A DNA stretch of 32,676 nucleotides from Acholeplasma laidlawii (GTDB taxonomy: Bacteria; Bacillota_I; Bacilli_A; Acholeplasmatales; Acholeplasmataceae): contig NZ_JADNRS010000012.1 of assembly GCF_015709225.1 (NCBI RefSeq), positions 1 to 32,676 on the forward strand, written 5' to 3'. Of this stretch, positions 15,868 to 23,421 are shown one piece after another. The position numbers and the translations under genes are program-made. The number at the start of each line of letters is the position of its first letter. The stretch's first letter is position 1. The notes under the pieces were generated by a model. The model did not search any database and was not told where the DNA came from. It worked only from the letters and a program-made list of their open reading frames with translations.

Positions 15868-17126
15868 ACTATATAAAAGTTAAGGGTACATATGATGTAT
15901 TACCTACTGAAGCAGAAAATTGGGTTGCTTTAGAATCATATGTTAGACAACTATTTAAAACATATAACTATGGTGAAATTAGAACACCGATGATGGAATA
16001 TTCTAATGTAATTCACCGTGAAACTGAATTATCTGATATGGTTATCAAAGAAACCTATAATTTTAAAGATAAATCAGATCGTGATTTAACTTTAAGACCA
16101 GAAGGTACAGCAGGTGTTATTCGAAGTTATGTAGAAAATAAACTTTACGCTCAAGCTGGTGTGACTAAACTTTATTATATGGGACCTAATTTTAGATATG
16201 AGCGTCCTCAAAAAGGCCGCTTTAGACAATTTATGCAGTTTGGATGTGAGGTCTTAGGATCTAATGAACCAAGTATTGATGCAGAAGTTATTGAACTAGC
16301 TTATGAAACAATCTATCGTTTAGGTTTAAAACAAGTAAGTGTTAAACTTAATAGTTTAGGTGATGATGATTCAAAAAGAAACTATAGACAAGCCCTTATT
16401 GATTTTTTAACACCTGTAAAGGAAAAATTATCAAAGGATTCTCAAGATAGACTCACAAATAATCCACTCCGTATCTTGGATTCTAAGGATCCGGCGGACA
16501 TTGAACTCATCAAAGATGCTCCATTACCACTTGATTACTTAAATGAAACCTCAAAAAAACATTTTGAAGCAGTACTCGAATTACTAAACCTCATGAATAT
16601 CCCATATGAAATTGATAAGAAATTAGTTCGTGGACTAGATTACTATGCACATACAGTATTTGAAATTCATGCAACAATTAAAGGATTTGGTGCACAAAAT
16701 GCTTTAGGTGGCGGTGGTAGATATCAAAACCTAGTTAAAGAATTAGGTGGTCCAGATACACCGGGTATTGGTTATGCGTTTGGTATGGAAAGATTACTTA
16801 GTGCACTGGAACAAGAAGGTATTGCACTGACTAGTCCTAAACAACTTGATGTCTATTTCATTACATTTGATCAACAAAGTAGAAAAAAGGCAATAGAGTT
16901 ACAACACCATTTAAGAAGTGAAAACATTTTATCTGATATTGATCACTTAAATAGAGGATTTAAACCTCAACTTAAAGAAGCATTAAGATATGATTCTAAA
17001 TACATCATTATTATTGGAGAAAATGAATTAAATAACAATGTTGTACAATTGAAAAATACAAAAACTGAAGAACAAGTAGAAGTATCTATGGATACCTTAA
17101 CTGATACGCTAAAGGAGCTATTATAA
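15864..17126 (+). CDS. hisS: Histidyl-tRNA synthetase
   Basis: Class II aminoacyl-tRNA synthetase that charges tRNA-His. Motif 1 region starts at GTYDVLPTEAENW; motif 2 is GPNFRYERPQKGRFRQFMQF; the histidine-specific block is LVRGLDYYAHTVFEI followed by ALGGGGRYQNLV; motif 3 is GIGYAFGMERLL. A C-terminal anticodon-binding domain spans about 325-420. The 420 residues are normal for the family. The ATG overlaps the stop of the acetyltransferase by 4 nt, and aspS follows after 2 bp, so the two synthetases are made together under T-box control. Confidence 0.97.
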   Translation: MNYIKVKGTYDVLPTEAENWVALESYVRQLFKTYNYGEIRTPMMEYSNVIHRETELSDMVIKETYNFKDKSDRDLTLRPEGTAGVIRSYVENKLYAQAGVTKLYYMGPNFRYERPQKGRFRQFMQFGCEVLGSNEPSIDAEVIELAYETIYRLGLKQVSVKLNSLGDDDSKRNYRQALIDFLTPVKEKLSKDSQDRLTNNPLRILDSKDPADIELIKDAPLPLDYLNETSKKHFEAVLELLNLMNIPYEIDKKLVRGLDYYAHTVFEIHATIKGFGAQNALGGGGRYQNLVKELGGPDTPGIGYAFGMERLLSALEQEGIALTSPKQLDVYFITFDQQSRKKAIELQHHLRSENILSDIDHLNRGFKPQLKEALRYDSKYIIIIGENELNNNVVQLKNTKTEEQVEVSMDTLTDTLKELL

Positions 17127-17128
17127 TT

Positions 17129-18832
17129 ATGAGTACATATAGCCATCATAATAATGAATTAACAATTAAAAATTTAAATGAAACCGTCTTTTTAAAAGGG
17201 TGGGTTTCTAAGGTTAGAAACTTAGGTGGACTTATTTTTATGGACCTTAGAGACCAATATGGTATTACACAATTAGTTGTAAGACCAAATAGTGCACTCT
17301 ATGAACGTGCAAGTCAAGTAAGATCTGAGTATGTTGTAGAAGTTAAAGGTATTGTCATTGAACGTGAATCTAAAAATAAATTCATGACAACTGGAGATAT
17401 TGAAATTGATGTTATTGAACTAAATATTTTAAATACAGCCATGACAACACCAATTACTATTTCAGAACAAGATAATATTTCAGAAGAAGTTCGATTAAAA
17501 TATAGATATTTAGATTTAAGAAAGCCAACATCAAAAAACTATTTATTACAAAGAAGTAAGATTACTCAAAGTATTAGAAATTCTTTACTTAAAAATAACT
17601 TCTTAGAGTTAGAAACGCCATACTTAGTTAAAACAACACCAGAAGGTGCTAAAGAGTTTATTGTACCTTCAAGACTTTATCATGGTGAAGGTTATGCACT
17701 TGCACAATCTCCTCAAATGTTTAAACAATTATATATGGTATCTGGCTTTGAAAAATACTTCCAATTTGCTAGATGTTTTAGAGATGAAGACTTAAGAGCT
17801 GACCGTCAATTAGAGTTCACTCAAATTGACATTGAAGCATCATTTATTAATCAAGAAGATATTATGAAACTTGGTGAAGAAATGATGTCAAGTATGTTTG
17901 AAGACATCTTAGGTAAAGAATTAAAATTACCAATAGCACGACTAACATATAAAGATGCTTTTGATATGTACGGCTCAGATAAACCAGACTTAAGATATGA
18001 ATTAAAAATTGAAGACTTAACAGAAAAGCTAAGTACTTATCAAGTACCTTTATTTGAATCTAAAGCATCCTTAAGAGGCTTTACTTTACCAAATAATGCT
18101 TTATTTACACGTAAATACTTTGACAAATTAACAGAAATTGTTAAGAAAAACCATGGAGATACACTTGCATATGTGAAACATGAAGGTGGTCAACTAAGTG
18201 GTTCGGTGGCTAAATTTTTTGATGAAAACGTAGTTGCTGATGGTTATACATTATTTATCGTGCCAGGTACTTATGAAGGTGCAACCAATGCTTGTGGTGC
18301 CTTAAGAAAAGAATTAGCCAAAGATTTAGGTTATATCGATGATACTTTAGAAAGTTTAGTATGGATTGTTGACTTCCCATTATTTGAATATAGTGAAGAA
18401 GATCAAAGATTATATGCTAGACACCATCCATTTACAGCACCTAAAGATTTAGAAGACTTTAGAAACAATCCAAAAGATACATTAGCCAAAGCTTATGACC
18501 TTGTATGGAATGGTTATGAAATTGGTGGCGGATCAATGCGTATTTATAACCAAGAAGTTCAAAATGAAATGTTTGAAAAATTAGGATTTACGCAAGAAGA
18601 AATCAGAAATAAATTTGGATTCTTCATTGATGCATTAAAATATGGTACACCACCACATGGTGGTATTGCATTCGGATTAGACAGAATTGTAATGCTTGCA
18701 ACTAAGACAGACAACATTAGAGACGTTATTGCGTTCCCTAAGACACAATCCGCTAGAGATATTATGATGGAATCTCCAAGTCCAATTGATAAACTCCAAT
18801 TAGAGGACTTAGGATTGAAGGTGATTAAATGA
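17129..18832 (+). CDS. aspS: Aspartyl-tRNA synthetase
   Basis: Class II synthetase that charges tRNA-Asp. The N-terminal OB-fold anticodon-binding domain (LKGWVSKVRNLGGLIFMDLR) is followed by the class II core (RYLDLRKPTSKNY; QSPQMFKQLYMVSGFEKYFQ; FRDEDLRADRQLEFTQIDIE). The bacterial-type GAD insertion spans about 280-400, and motif 3 (GIAFGLDRIVMLATKTDNIR) is near the C-terminus, with IAFPKTQSARDIM after it. The 567 residues are slightly shorter than in Bacillus but complete. The stop TGA overlaps the msrA ATG by 4 nt. Confidence 0.97.
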   Translation: MSTYSHHNNELTIKNLNETVFLKGWVSKVRNLGGLIFMDLRDQYGITQLVVRPNSALYERASQVRSEYVVEVKGIVIERESKNKFMTTGDIEIDVIELNILNTAMTTPITISEQDNISEEVRLKYRYLDLRKPTSKNYLLQRSKITQSIRNSLLKNNFLELETPYLVKTTPEGAKEFIVPSRLYHGEGYALAQSPQMFKQLYMVSGFEKYFQFARCFRDEDLRADRQLEFTQIDIEASFINQEDIMKLGEEMMSSMFEDILGKELKLPIARLTYKDAFDMYGSDKPDLRYELKIEDLTEKLSTYQVPLFESKASLRGFTLPNNALFTRKYFDKLTEIVKKNHGDTLAYVKHEGGQLSGSVAKFFDENVVADGYTLFIVPGTYEGATNACGALRKELAKDLGYIDDTLESLVWIVDFPLFEYSEEDQRLYARHHPFTAPKDLEDFRNNPKDTLAKAYDLVWNGYEIGGGSMRIYNQEVQNEMFEKLGFTQEEIRNKFGFFIDALKYGTPPHGGIAFGLDRIVMLATKTDNIRDVIAFPKTQSARDIMMESPSPIDKLQLEDLGLKVIK

Positions 18833-19326
18833 AAACATTAATTTTAGCTGGTGGATGCTTTTGGGGTGTTGATGCTTATTTTAGACAACTTAAAGGTGTC
18901 ATAGATACAAAATCAGGCTATGCAAATGGCAATAAAGAAAATCCGACGTATAGAGAAGTATGTAATGGTGTTGCAACCCATGCAGAGGCAGTCAAAATTA
19001 CATATGACCCAAAAGGTATTTCGCTAGATCAATTACTAGAACACTTTTTTAGAATTGTAGAACCAACATCATTAAACCGACAAGGTAATGATGTTGGTAT
19101 TCAATACCGTAGCGGTATATACTATGAAGATTTAGAAACTAAAGCAACTGCTGATGCCTATATTTCAAAAGAACAACAAAAATATAAAGAGAAAATTGTA
19201 GTTCAAGTAGAGCCATTAACTCAATTTTTCTTAGCAGAAGACTATCATCAAGATTACCTAGAGAAAAATCCAACTGGTTATTGCCATATTGATTTGGGAC
19301 TTGCAAAGGCAGATGAAGTGAAATGA
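18829..19326 (+). CDS. msrA: Peptide methionine-S-sulfoxide reductase MsrA
   Basis: Repairs oxidised methionine (S form) in proteins, using thioredoxin as reductant. The catalytic motif GGCFWG begins at residue 8, with Cys10 as nucleophile. VEPTSLNRQGNDVGIQYRSGIYY and YHQDYLEKNPTGYCHI are family blocks; the last contains a Cys that could resolve the sulfenic acid. The 165 residues are normal length. ATGA overlaps on both sides (with aspS and with the deaminase gene) place it firmly in the operon. trxA elsewhere in the window could supply the reductant. Confidence 0.96.
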   Translation: MKTLILAGGCFWGVDAYFRQLKGVIDTKSGYANGNKENPTYREVCNGVATHAEAVKITYDPKGISLDQLLEHFFRIVEPTSLNRQGNDVGIQYRSGIYYEDLETKATADAYISKEQQKYKEKIVVQVEPLTQFFLAEDYHQDYLEKNPTGYCHIDLGLAKADEVK

Positions 19327-19799
19327 AAAATCAAAACTACATCTCCTGGGACCAATATTTTATGGGTGTGGCAAAGTTATCAGCTCTAAGATCAAAAGAT
19401 CCAAATACTCAAGTAGGTGCTTGTATTATTAACCCGGATAGACGTATTGTGGCAATCGGATATAATGGCTTACCAATGGGTTTATCAGATGATGAAGATT
19501 TTTGGCAAAAAAACGAGGACTATTCAAAATCTAAATATGCATATGTGGTCCATGCAGAGGCTAATGCGATATTAAATGCAACAACTAGTCTTAAAGATGC
19601 AACGCTCTATGTCACTTTATTTCCCTGTAATGAATGTATGAAACTACTTGTACAAGCAGGCGTTAAAGAAATTGTTTACATGTCAGATAAAGATAAAGGT
19701 AAAGAAAGTCACATCGCATCAACAACAATGATGAAAAAAGCAGGTATCACAGCAAGACAAATCCAATTGGAGACAATCGTACTTGAAACAGACAAGTAA
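19323..19799 (+). CDS. Deoxycytidylate (dCMP) deaminase family protein
   Basis: Zinc-dependent deaminase resembling ComEB/dCMP deaminase, which turns dCMP into dUMP for thymidylate synthesis. The zinc and catalytic site is complete: HAEANAI with His77 and Glu79, and PCNECMK with Cys102 and Cys105. SKDPNTQVGACIINPDRRIV and AIGYNGLP (44-51) are the typical N-terminal block. The 158 residues match the family length. The start overlaps msrA by 4 nt. The C-terminus overlaps the next gene by 17 nt. Confidence 0.92.
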   Translation: MKNQNYISWDQYFMGVAKLSALRSKDPNTQVGACIINPDRRIVAIGYNGLPMGLSDDEDFWQKNEDYSKSKYAYVVHAEANAILNATTSLKDATLYVTLFPCNECMKLLVQAGVKEIVYMSDKDKGKESHIASTTMMKKAGITARQIQLETIVLETDK

Positions 19800-20763
19800 A
19801 TTAAAAACACTTTTTCACAGTGTCATATTTGCATATATTTACTTAATGATTGCCTTAGTTATACCAACCAATTATAGTGTGACAGCACCAAATATGTCAC
19901 GCTCTACAAATACCATGGTAAGCATTGAAGGGAAAAATCAAACACCACATTTAAAGTCGGTGTCTGTTTTATCGATGTCAAGGATTACTGGATTTGCGCG
20001 TATGCTTTATGAGATAAATCCTCAGTTTGAAGTGGAACCACTTCAATATGCTGAATCCGTACTATCTCCTTATGAGAATCATCTTCGAGGGATCATCCAA
20101 AAAGAGGCGTCTTTTGAGCAATCTTTAATTACCGCTTATACATTAGCACATGAGACTAACGATAGTATAACTATTGATTACGACTTAGTAGGTATGATAA
20201 TTGACTTTAGATCGCCTGAATACAATACATTAAAAATTGGTGATATCATCACGGATATTGATGATAATAACTTCACTGATTATGAAACAATGGGGATGTA
20301 TTTTATTCTAAATGAAGGTGACTTTAAACTCGATGTACTAAGAGATGATAAAGTAATAGAAATTACCATTAACAAAACAAGCGATGCGATATTTAGGTTT
20401 TATCCAAAATATCAAATTAATCAAGCATCACCACAGTATAGTCTGCCTGGTATGGACACGAATCTAACAGGTCCATCTGCGGGAATGATGTATACTTTAA
20501 GTATTTATTTTGCTTTAATCGATTATGATGCAATTAATGTGGATATTGTTGGAACTGGAACAATTAGATATAATAATGAAATCGGTCCTATTGGGGGATT
20601 AGTTCAAAAAATATATGGTGCACAAAAAGAAGGTATCAAACACTTCTTAATACCTGCAGTACATTATGATGAAGTGAAACACTTATCACACTTAATCAAT
20701 ATATATCCAGTAGCCACAATTGAAGAAGCAATCGAGGTTATAACCAATGAAGTACTTAACTAA
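19783..20763 (+). CDS. PDZ and Lon-type (S16) serine protease, YlbL-like
   Basis: Membrane-anchored protease of the YlbL type, 326 residues. An N-terminal hydrophobic segment (about 10-28) is followed by a PDZ-like region (about 130-200, with LKIGDIITDIDDNNFTDYE) and a Lon proteolytic domain (about 210-326). The catalytic Ser is Ser232 in TGPSAGMM and the Lys is Lys276 in GGLVQKIYGA; the spacing of 44 matches the Ser-Lys dyad of Lon. There is no AAA+ domain. The start is taken as TTG at 19783, with GGAG at 19769-19772, because the membrane anchor begins soon after; this makes a 17-nt overlap with the deaminase gene. In Bacillus YlbL has been linked to cell-division control after DNA damage; whether this one does that is unknown. 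Confidence 0.88.
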   Translation: MKQTSKLKTLFHSVIFAYIYLMIALVIPTNYSVTAPNMSRSTNTMVSIEGKNQTPHLKSVSVLSMSRITGFARMLYEINPQFEVEPLQYAESVLSPYENHLRGIIQKEASFEQSLITAYTLAHETNDSITIDYDLVGMIIDFRSPEYNTLKIGDIITDIDDNNFTDYETMGMYFILNEGDFKLDVLRDDKVIEITINKTSDAIFRFYPKYQINQASPQYSLPGMDTNLTGPSAGMMYTLSIYFALIDYDAINVDIVGTGTIRYNNEIGPIGGLVQKIYGAQKEGIKHFLIPAVHYDEVKHLSHLINIYPVATIEEAIEVITNEVLN

Positions 20764-21130
20764 ATTATGGAATCAATCTAAGGTAGTTAGATACCGATTA
20801 GATGATCTAACAACAATCAAGTCAACATTTTTAAGCGTTTTAGGTAGTTTAATCATAACTACCTTATTGCTTTTACCGGTTTACCTGATATTCGTCCAAT
20901 TATTTATGTTTGTTGAACTACAATTGCTCCTAATCATTCTATTATTCATATTATCTGTAATTGCTGTGTTCATCTATGAATATTTAATGTATTATATACA
21001 TGGGTTGTTTGAACCAAAAATCAAGTTATTGAATACAAAATCACTAGTTATTGTCGAAGGTAGCATTATGAGTGCTTTGCTTGTGGTTGTAGGTATTATT
21101 TTTGTATTGATATTTTTACAAGGAGCTTAA
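20747..21130 (+). CDS. Small membrane protein of unknown function
   Basis: A 127-residue protein with three hydrophobic segments, about residues 26-50, 52-82 and 100-125, and a basic N-terminal tail (KYLTKLWNQSKVVRYR). I do not recognise the family. It overlaps the S16 protease gene by 17 nt and ends 2 bp before lspA, so it is certainly part of the operon. GAGGT about 10 nt upstream of the ATG can act as ribosome binding site. It may be a partner or substrate of the neighbouring membrane proteases, but nothing in the sequence shows it. Confidence 0.85.
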   Translation: MKYLTKLWNQSKVVRYRLDDLTTIKSTFLSVLGSLIITTLLLLPVYLIFVQLFMFVELQLLLIILLFILSVIAVFIYEYLMYYIHGLFEPKIKLLNTKSLVIVEGSIMSALLVVVGIIFVLIFLQGA

Positions 21131-21132
21131 AC

Positions 21133-21630
21133 ATGATTTTATCTTATATCATAATGGCAGTACTTATCTTAGTAGATGTCATACTTAAACAAATATTTTC
21201 AAATTTATATGCAGCTGGAAGTATTGTATCTGTAATCGATAATACACTTTATGTAGGTTATGTACAAAACACAGGAGCCTCCTTTGGATTACTTCAAGGA
21301 CAACAATTTTTATTTTTCATCATCACCTTATTTGCTTTAGTATTATTTGGATATTTTTTCTCAAAATCAGATTGGAAAACAAAAAAGGTCTATACGATTG
21401 CCTTTATATTACTGATCAGTGGTACATTAGGTAATGCAATAGACCGAGTATTATTTGGTTATGTCATTGACTATGTTCAAATGCCATTTCTTCCAATTGT
21501 AGGTGGAACAATATTTAATTTTGCAGACGTATTATTAAATGCTGGTGTTGTTTTACTACTGATTGATATATTAATACTAGACACACTAAGACAGAAAAAG
21601 ATAAAGAAGGATACACAAAATGAAATTTAA
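21133..21630 (+). CDS. lspA: Lipoprotein signal peptidase (signal peptidase II)
   Basis: Aspartic membrane protease that removes the signal peptide of lipoproteins after lipid modification. Four hydrophobic segments are visible in 165 residues. Conserved blocks are QNTGASFG (45-52), GTLGNAIDRVLFGYVIDYVQ (97-116) and FNFADVLLNAG (128-138). The catalytic Asp pair is Asp113 and Asp132. AAGGAGC precedes the ATG. It overlaps rluD by 11 nt; the lspA-rluD pair is common in Firmicutes. Its presence implies that the organism makes lipoproteins, as expected of a wall-less mollicute. Confidence 0.95.
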   Translation: MILSYIIMAVLILVDVILKQIFSNLYAAGSIVSVIDNTLYVGYVQNTGASFGLLQGQQFLFFIITLFALVLFGYFFSKSDWKTKKVYTIAFILLISGTLGNAIDRVLFGYVIDYVQMPFLPIVGGTIFNFADVLLNAGVVLLLIDILILDTLRQKKIKKDTQNEI

Positions 21631-22513
21631 AATTACAGAACAAGCAGATAGCCGTTTAGACCACTTTTTAGTATCGTCAACAGAACTCAATAGAAGTCAA
21701 ATTACTACACTTATCAAAGATGGGTTTGTCATGGTGAATGGATCAACTACTAAAGCTGGTTATAAGTTAAAAAGTGGTGATGAAATTACCCTAGACCTTG
21801 AAGCTAAAGAAGAGGTTAATCCACTTAAACCTAAAGATATTGATTTAAATATCGTTTATGAAGATGATGATATTATGGTCATTAACAAACCTAAAGGATT
21901 AGTAGTTCACCCGTCTGAAACGTTTAGTGAAACAACCTTAGTGTCTGGTTTGCTACATCATACAGGTACACTATCCACACACAATGATGATCCTTTAAGA
22001 CCTGGTATTTTACATCGCATTGATAAAGATACATCTGGCCTTATTTTGGTTGCTAAAACAAACGAAGCACATAAAATATTAGCCCAAGATTTAAAACTTC
22101 ATGAAATCAAGCGTGAATATATTGCACTCGTTGAAGGTGTTTTAGATCATAATAAAGGTGTTATTGATGCACCAATTGCGAGACACCCAAAAATTCGTAC
22201 AAAAATGGCTGTTGTAGCAACTGGTAAACCAGCAATTACACATTTTGAAGTGATGAGAACCTTTAGAGATCATACATTACTTCATTGTAAATTAGAGACA
22301 GGTAGAACACATCAAATACGTGTTCATTTAGCATATATTAAACATCCAGTTACTGGAGATCCATTATATGGTACAAAAGCTAAAGTATTAAAGGATGGCC
22401 AGTTATTACATGCATTTAGATTAGAATTTGTGCATCCTATTACAAAAAAAGTAATGATGCTTGAAGCACCATTACCACCTGAATTTGAAAGTTATTTAGT
22501 TACTTTAGGTTAA
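21620..22513 (+). CDS. rluD: RluA/RluD family pseudouridine synthase
   Basis: Modifies uridines in ribosomal RNA (RluD acts on helix 69 of 23S rRNA). An N-terminal S4 RNA-binding domain (about 10-60: SRLDHFLVSS, ITTLIKDGFVMVNG) precedes the catalytic domain. The catalytic Asp is Asp135 in LHRIDKDTSGLIL; MVINKPKGLVVHP (86-98) and LETGRTHQIRVHLAYIKHPV are further signatures. The 297 residues fit. RluD-type is preferred over other RluA members because of the S4 domain and the lspA neighbour, but the exact target site is not provable here. Its last 9 nt overlap convergent rnhC. Confidence 0.9.
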   Translation: MKFKITEQADSRLDHFLVSSTELNRSQITTLIKDGFVMVNGSTTKAGYKLKSGDEITLDLEAKEEVNPLKPKDIDLNIVYEDDDIMVINKPKGLVVHPSETFSETTLVSGLLHHTGTLSTHNDDPLRPGILHRIDKDTSGLILVAKTNEAHKILAQDLKLHEIKREYIALVEGVLDHNKGVIDAPIARHPKIRTKMAVVATGKPAITHFEVMRTFRDHTLLHCKLETGRTHQIRVHLAYIKHPVTGDPLYGTKAKVLKDGQLLHAFRLEFVHPITKKVMMLEAPLPPEFESYLVTLG

Positions 22514-23362
22514 ATTTTGTTTTGTGACATTCTTAAAGTTCATTTTGGCTATTTTACTTAACCCATCTAAACCATGCGTGTCATAAATTTCTTTAATTTG
22601 AACATCGACTTCTTTACTAGCACCAAGTTTTAATTTCATATTGAATTTCTTGGAGTATCGATGCATTTTAACTAAAAATGCATAACGTGCTATGATGGAA
22701 GCAGCAGCAACACTTAAGTGTACAGACTCTGCTTTGGTGTAAAACTCAACATCGCGGTACACTAACTTTTCATCCTTTAGATAGTTAAAGTAGTGTGTTG
22801 GTAAACAAAATTGATCTAAAATTACAGGCACTGCAGCTTCAACTTTTGAAGTTGTCTTAATAATCATATGATTATGTAACAGCGCTTTAATTTTGTTTAA
22901 GTTCAAACCTTTCTGGGTTTGTTCATTAAACTTCTCAGGGGTTAATATCACAATAGAGTGTGTTAATCGCTTTGCAATGACAGGACCTAGTTTGACAATT
23001 TCTTTATTAGTCATGGATTTAGAATCTTTAACACCTAGTTTTTCTAGGAATTCGATATCTTCAATCGAGGCGTATGCACTACATACAATTACTGGACCTA
23101 AAGCATCACCTGTACCGACTTCATCAGAACCGATTGCAGCATAATTAGTAATGTTTAAAAAAGATTTTATAGCAACTAATTCAGGATTGATCTCTTCACC
23201 TTGAAGTACAACTTTACCTGATTTAAATGCACTAATACGTGTATCATTATGATGAGCAACAAAAAAAACATATGGCTGCTCCACTTTTAATAAATAATTG
23301 TTATAAAATTGTTTAAGCAAAACTAGCTGGTCGCTAGATAAGCTAATTGTATAATTTCTCAA
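22505..23362 (-). CDS. rnhC: Ribonuclease HIII
   Basis: Removes RNA from RNA/DNA hybrids. The catalytic domain starts with AAIGSDEVGTGDALGPV, where Asp80 and Glu81 are the first two acidic residues. LGVKDSKSMTN and VILDQFC follow, and VHLSVAAASIIARYAFL is the C-terminal family block. An N-terminal TBP-like substrate-binding region of about 70 residues (from SLSSDQLVLLKQFYNNY) distinguishes HIII from HII. The start is TTG at 23362 with AGGTGA upstream; 285 residues. The promoter is TGG-TATAAT on the minus strand. It is convergent with rluD and divergent from mutS2. Confidence 0.94.
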   Translation of the reverse strand: MRNYTISLSSDQLVLLKQFYNNYLLKVEQPYVFFVAHHNDTRISAFKSGKVVLQGEEINPELVAIKSFLNITNYAAIGSDEVGTGDALGPVIVCSAYASIEDIEFLEKLGVKDSKSMTNKEIVKLGPVIAKRLTHSIVILTPEKFNEQTQKGLNLNKIKALLHNHMIIKTTSKVEAAVPVILDQFCLPTHYFNYLKDEKLVYRDVEFYTKAESVHLSVAAASIIARYAFLVKMHRYSKKFNMKLKLGASKEVDVQIKEIYDTHGLDGLSKIAKMNFKNVTKQNLT

Positions 23363-23384
23363 TATTCTTCACCTACTGAGTAAT

Positions 23385-23393
23385 ATTATACCA
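23385..23393 (-). promoter_or_regulatory. Extended -10 promoter of rnhC
   Basis: Minus strand TGG-TATAAT (complement of 23385-23393), about 25 bp before the TTG start. On the plus strand a TATAAT at 23350-23355 might serve mutS2, but it lacks a clear -35. Confidence 0.5.
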
Positions 23394-23421
23394 TAAAAAG
23401 TGTGAAATAAGGAGTTTTTAA

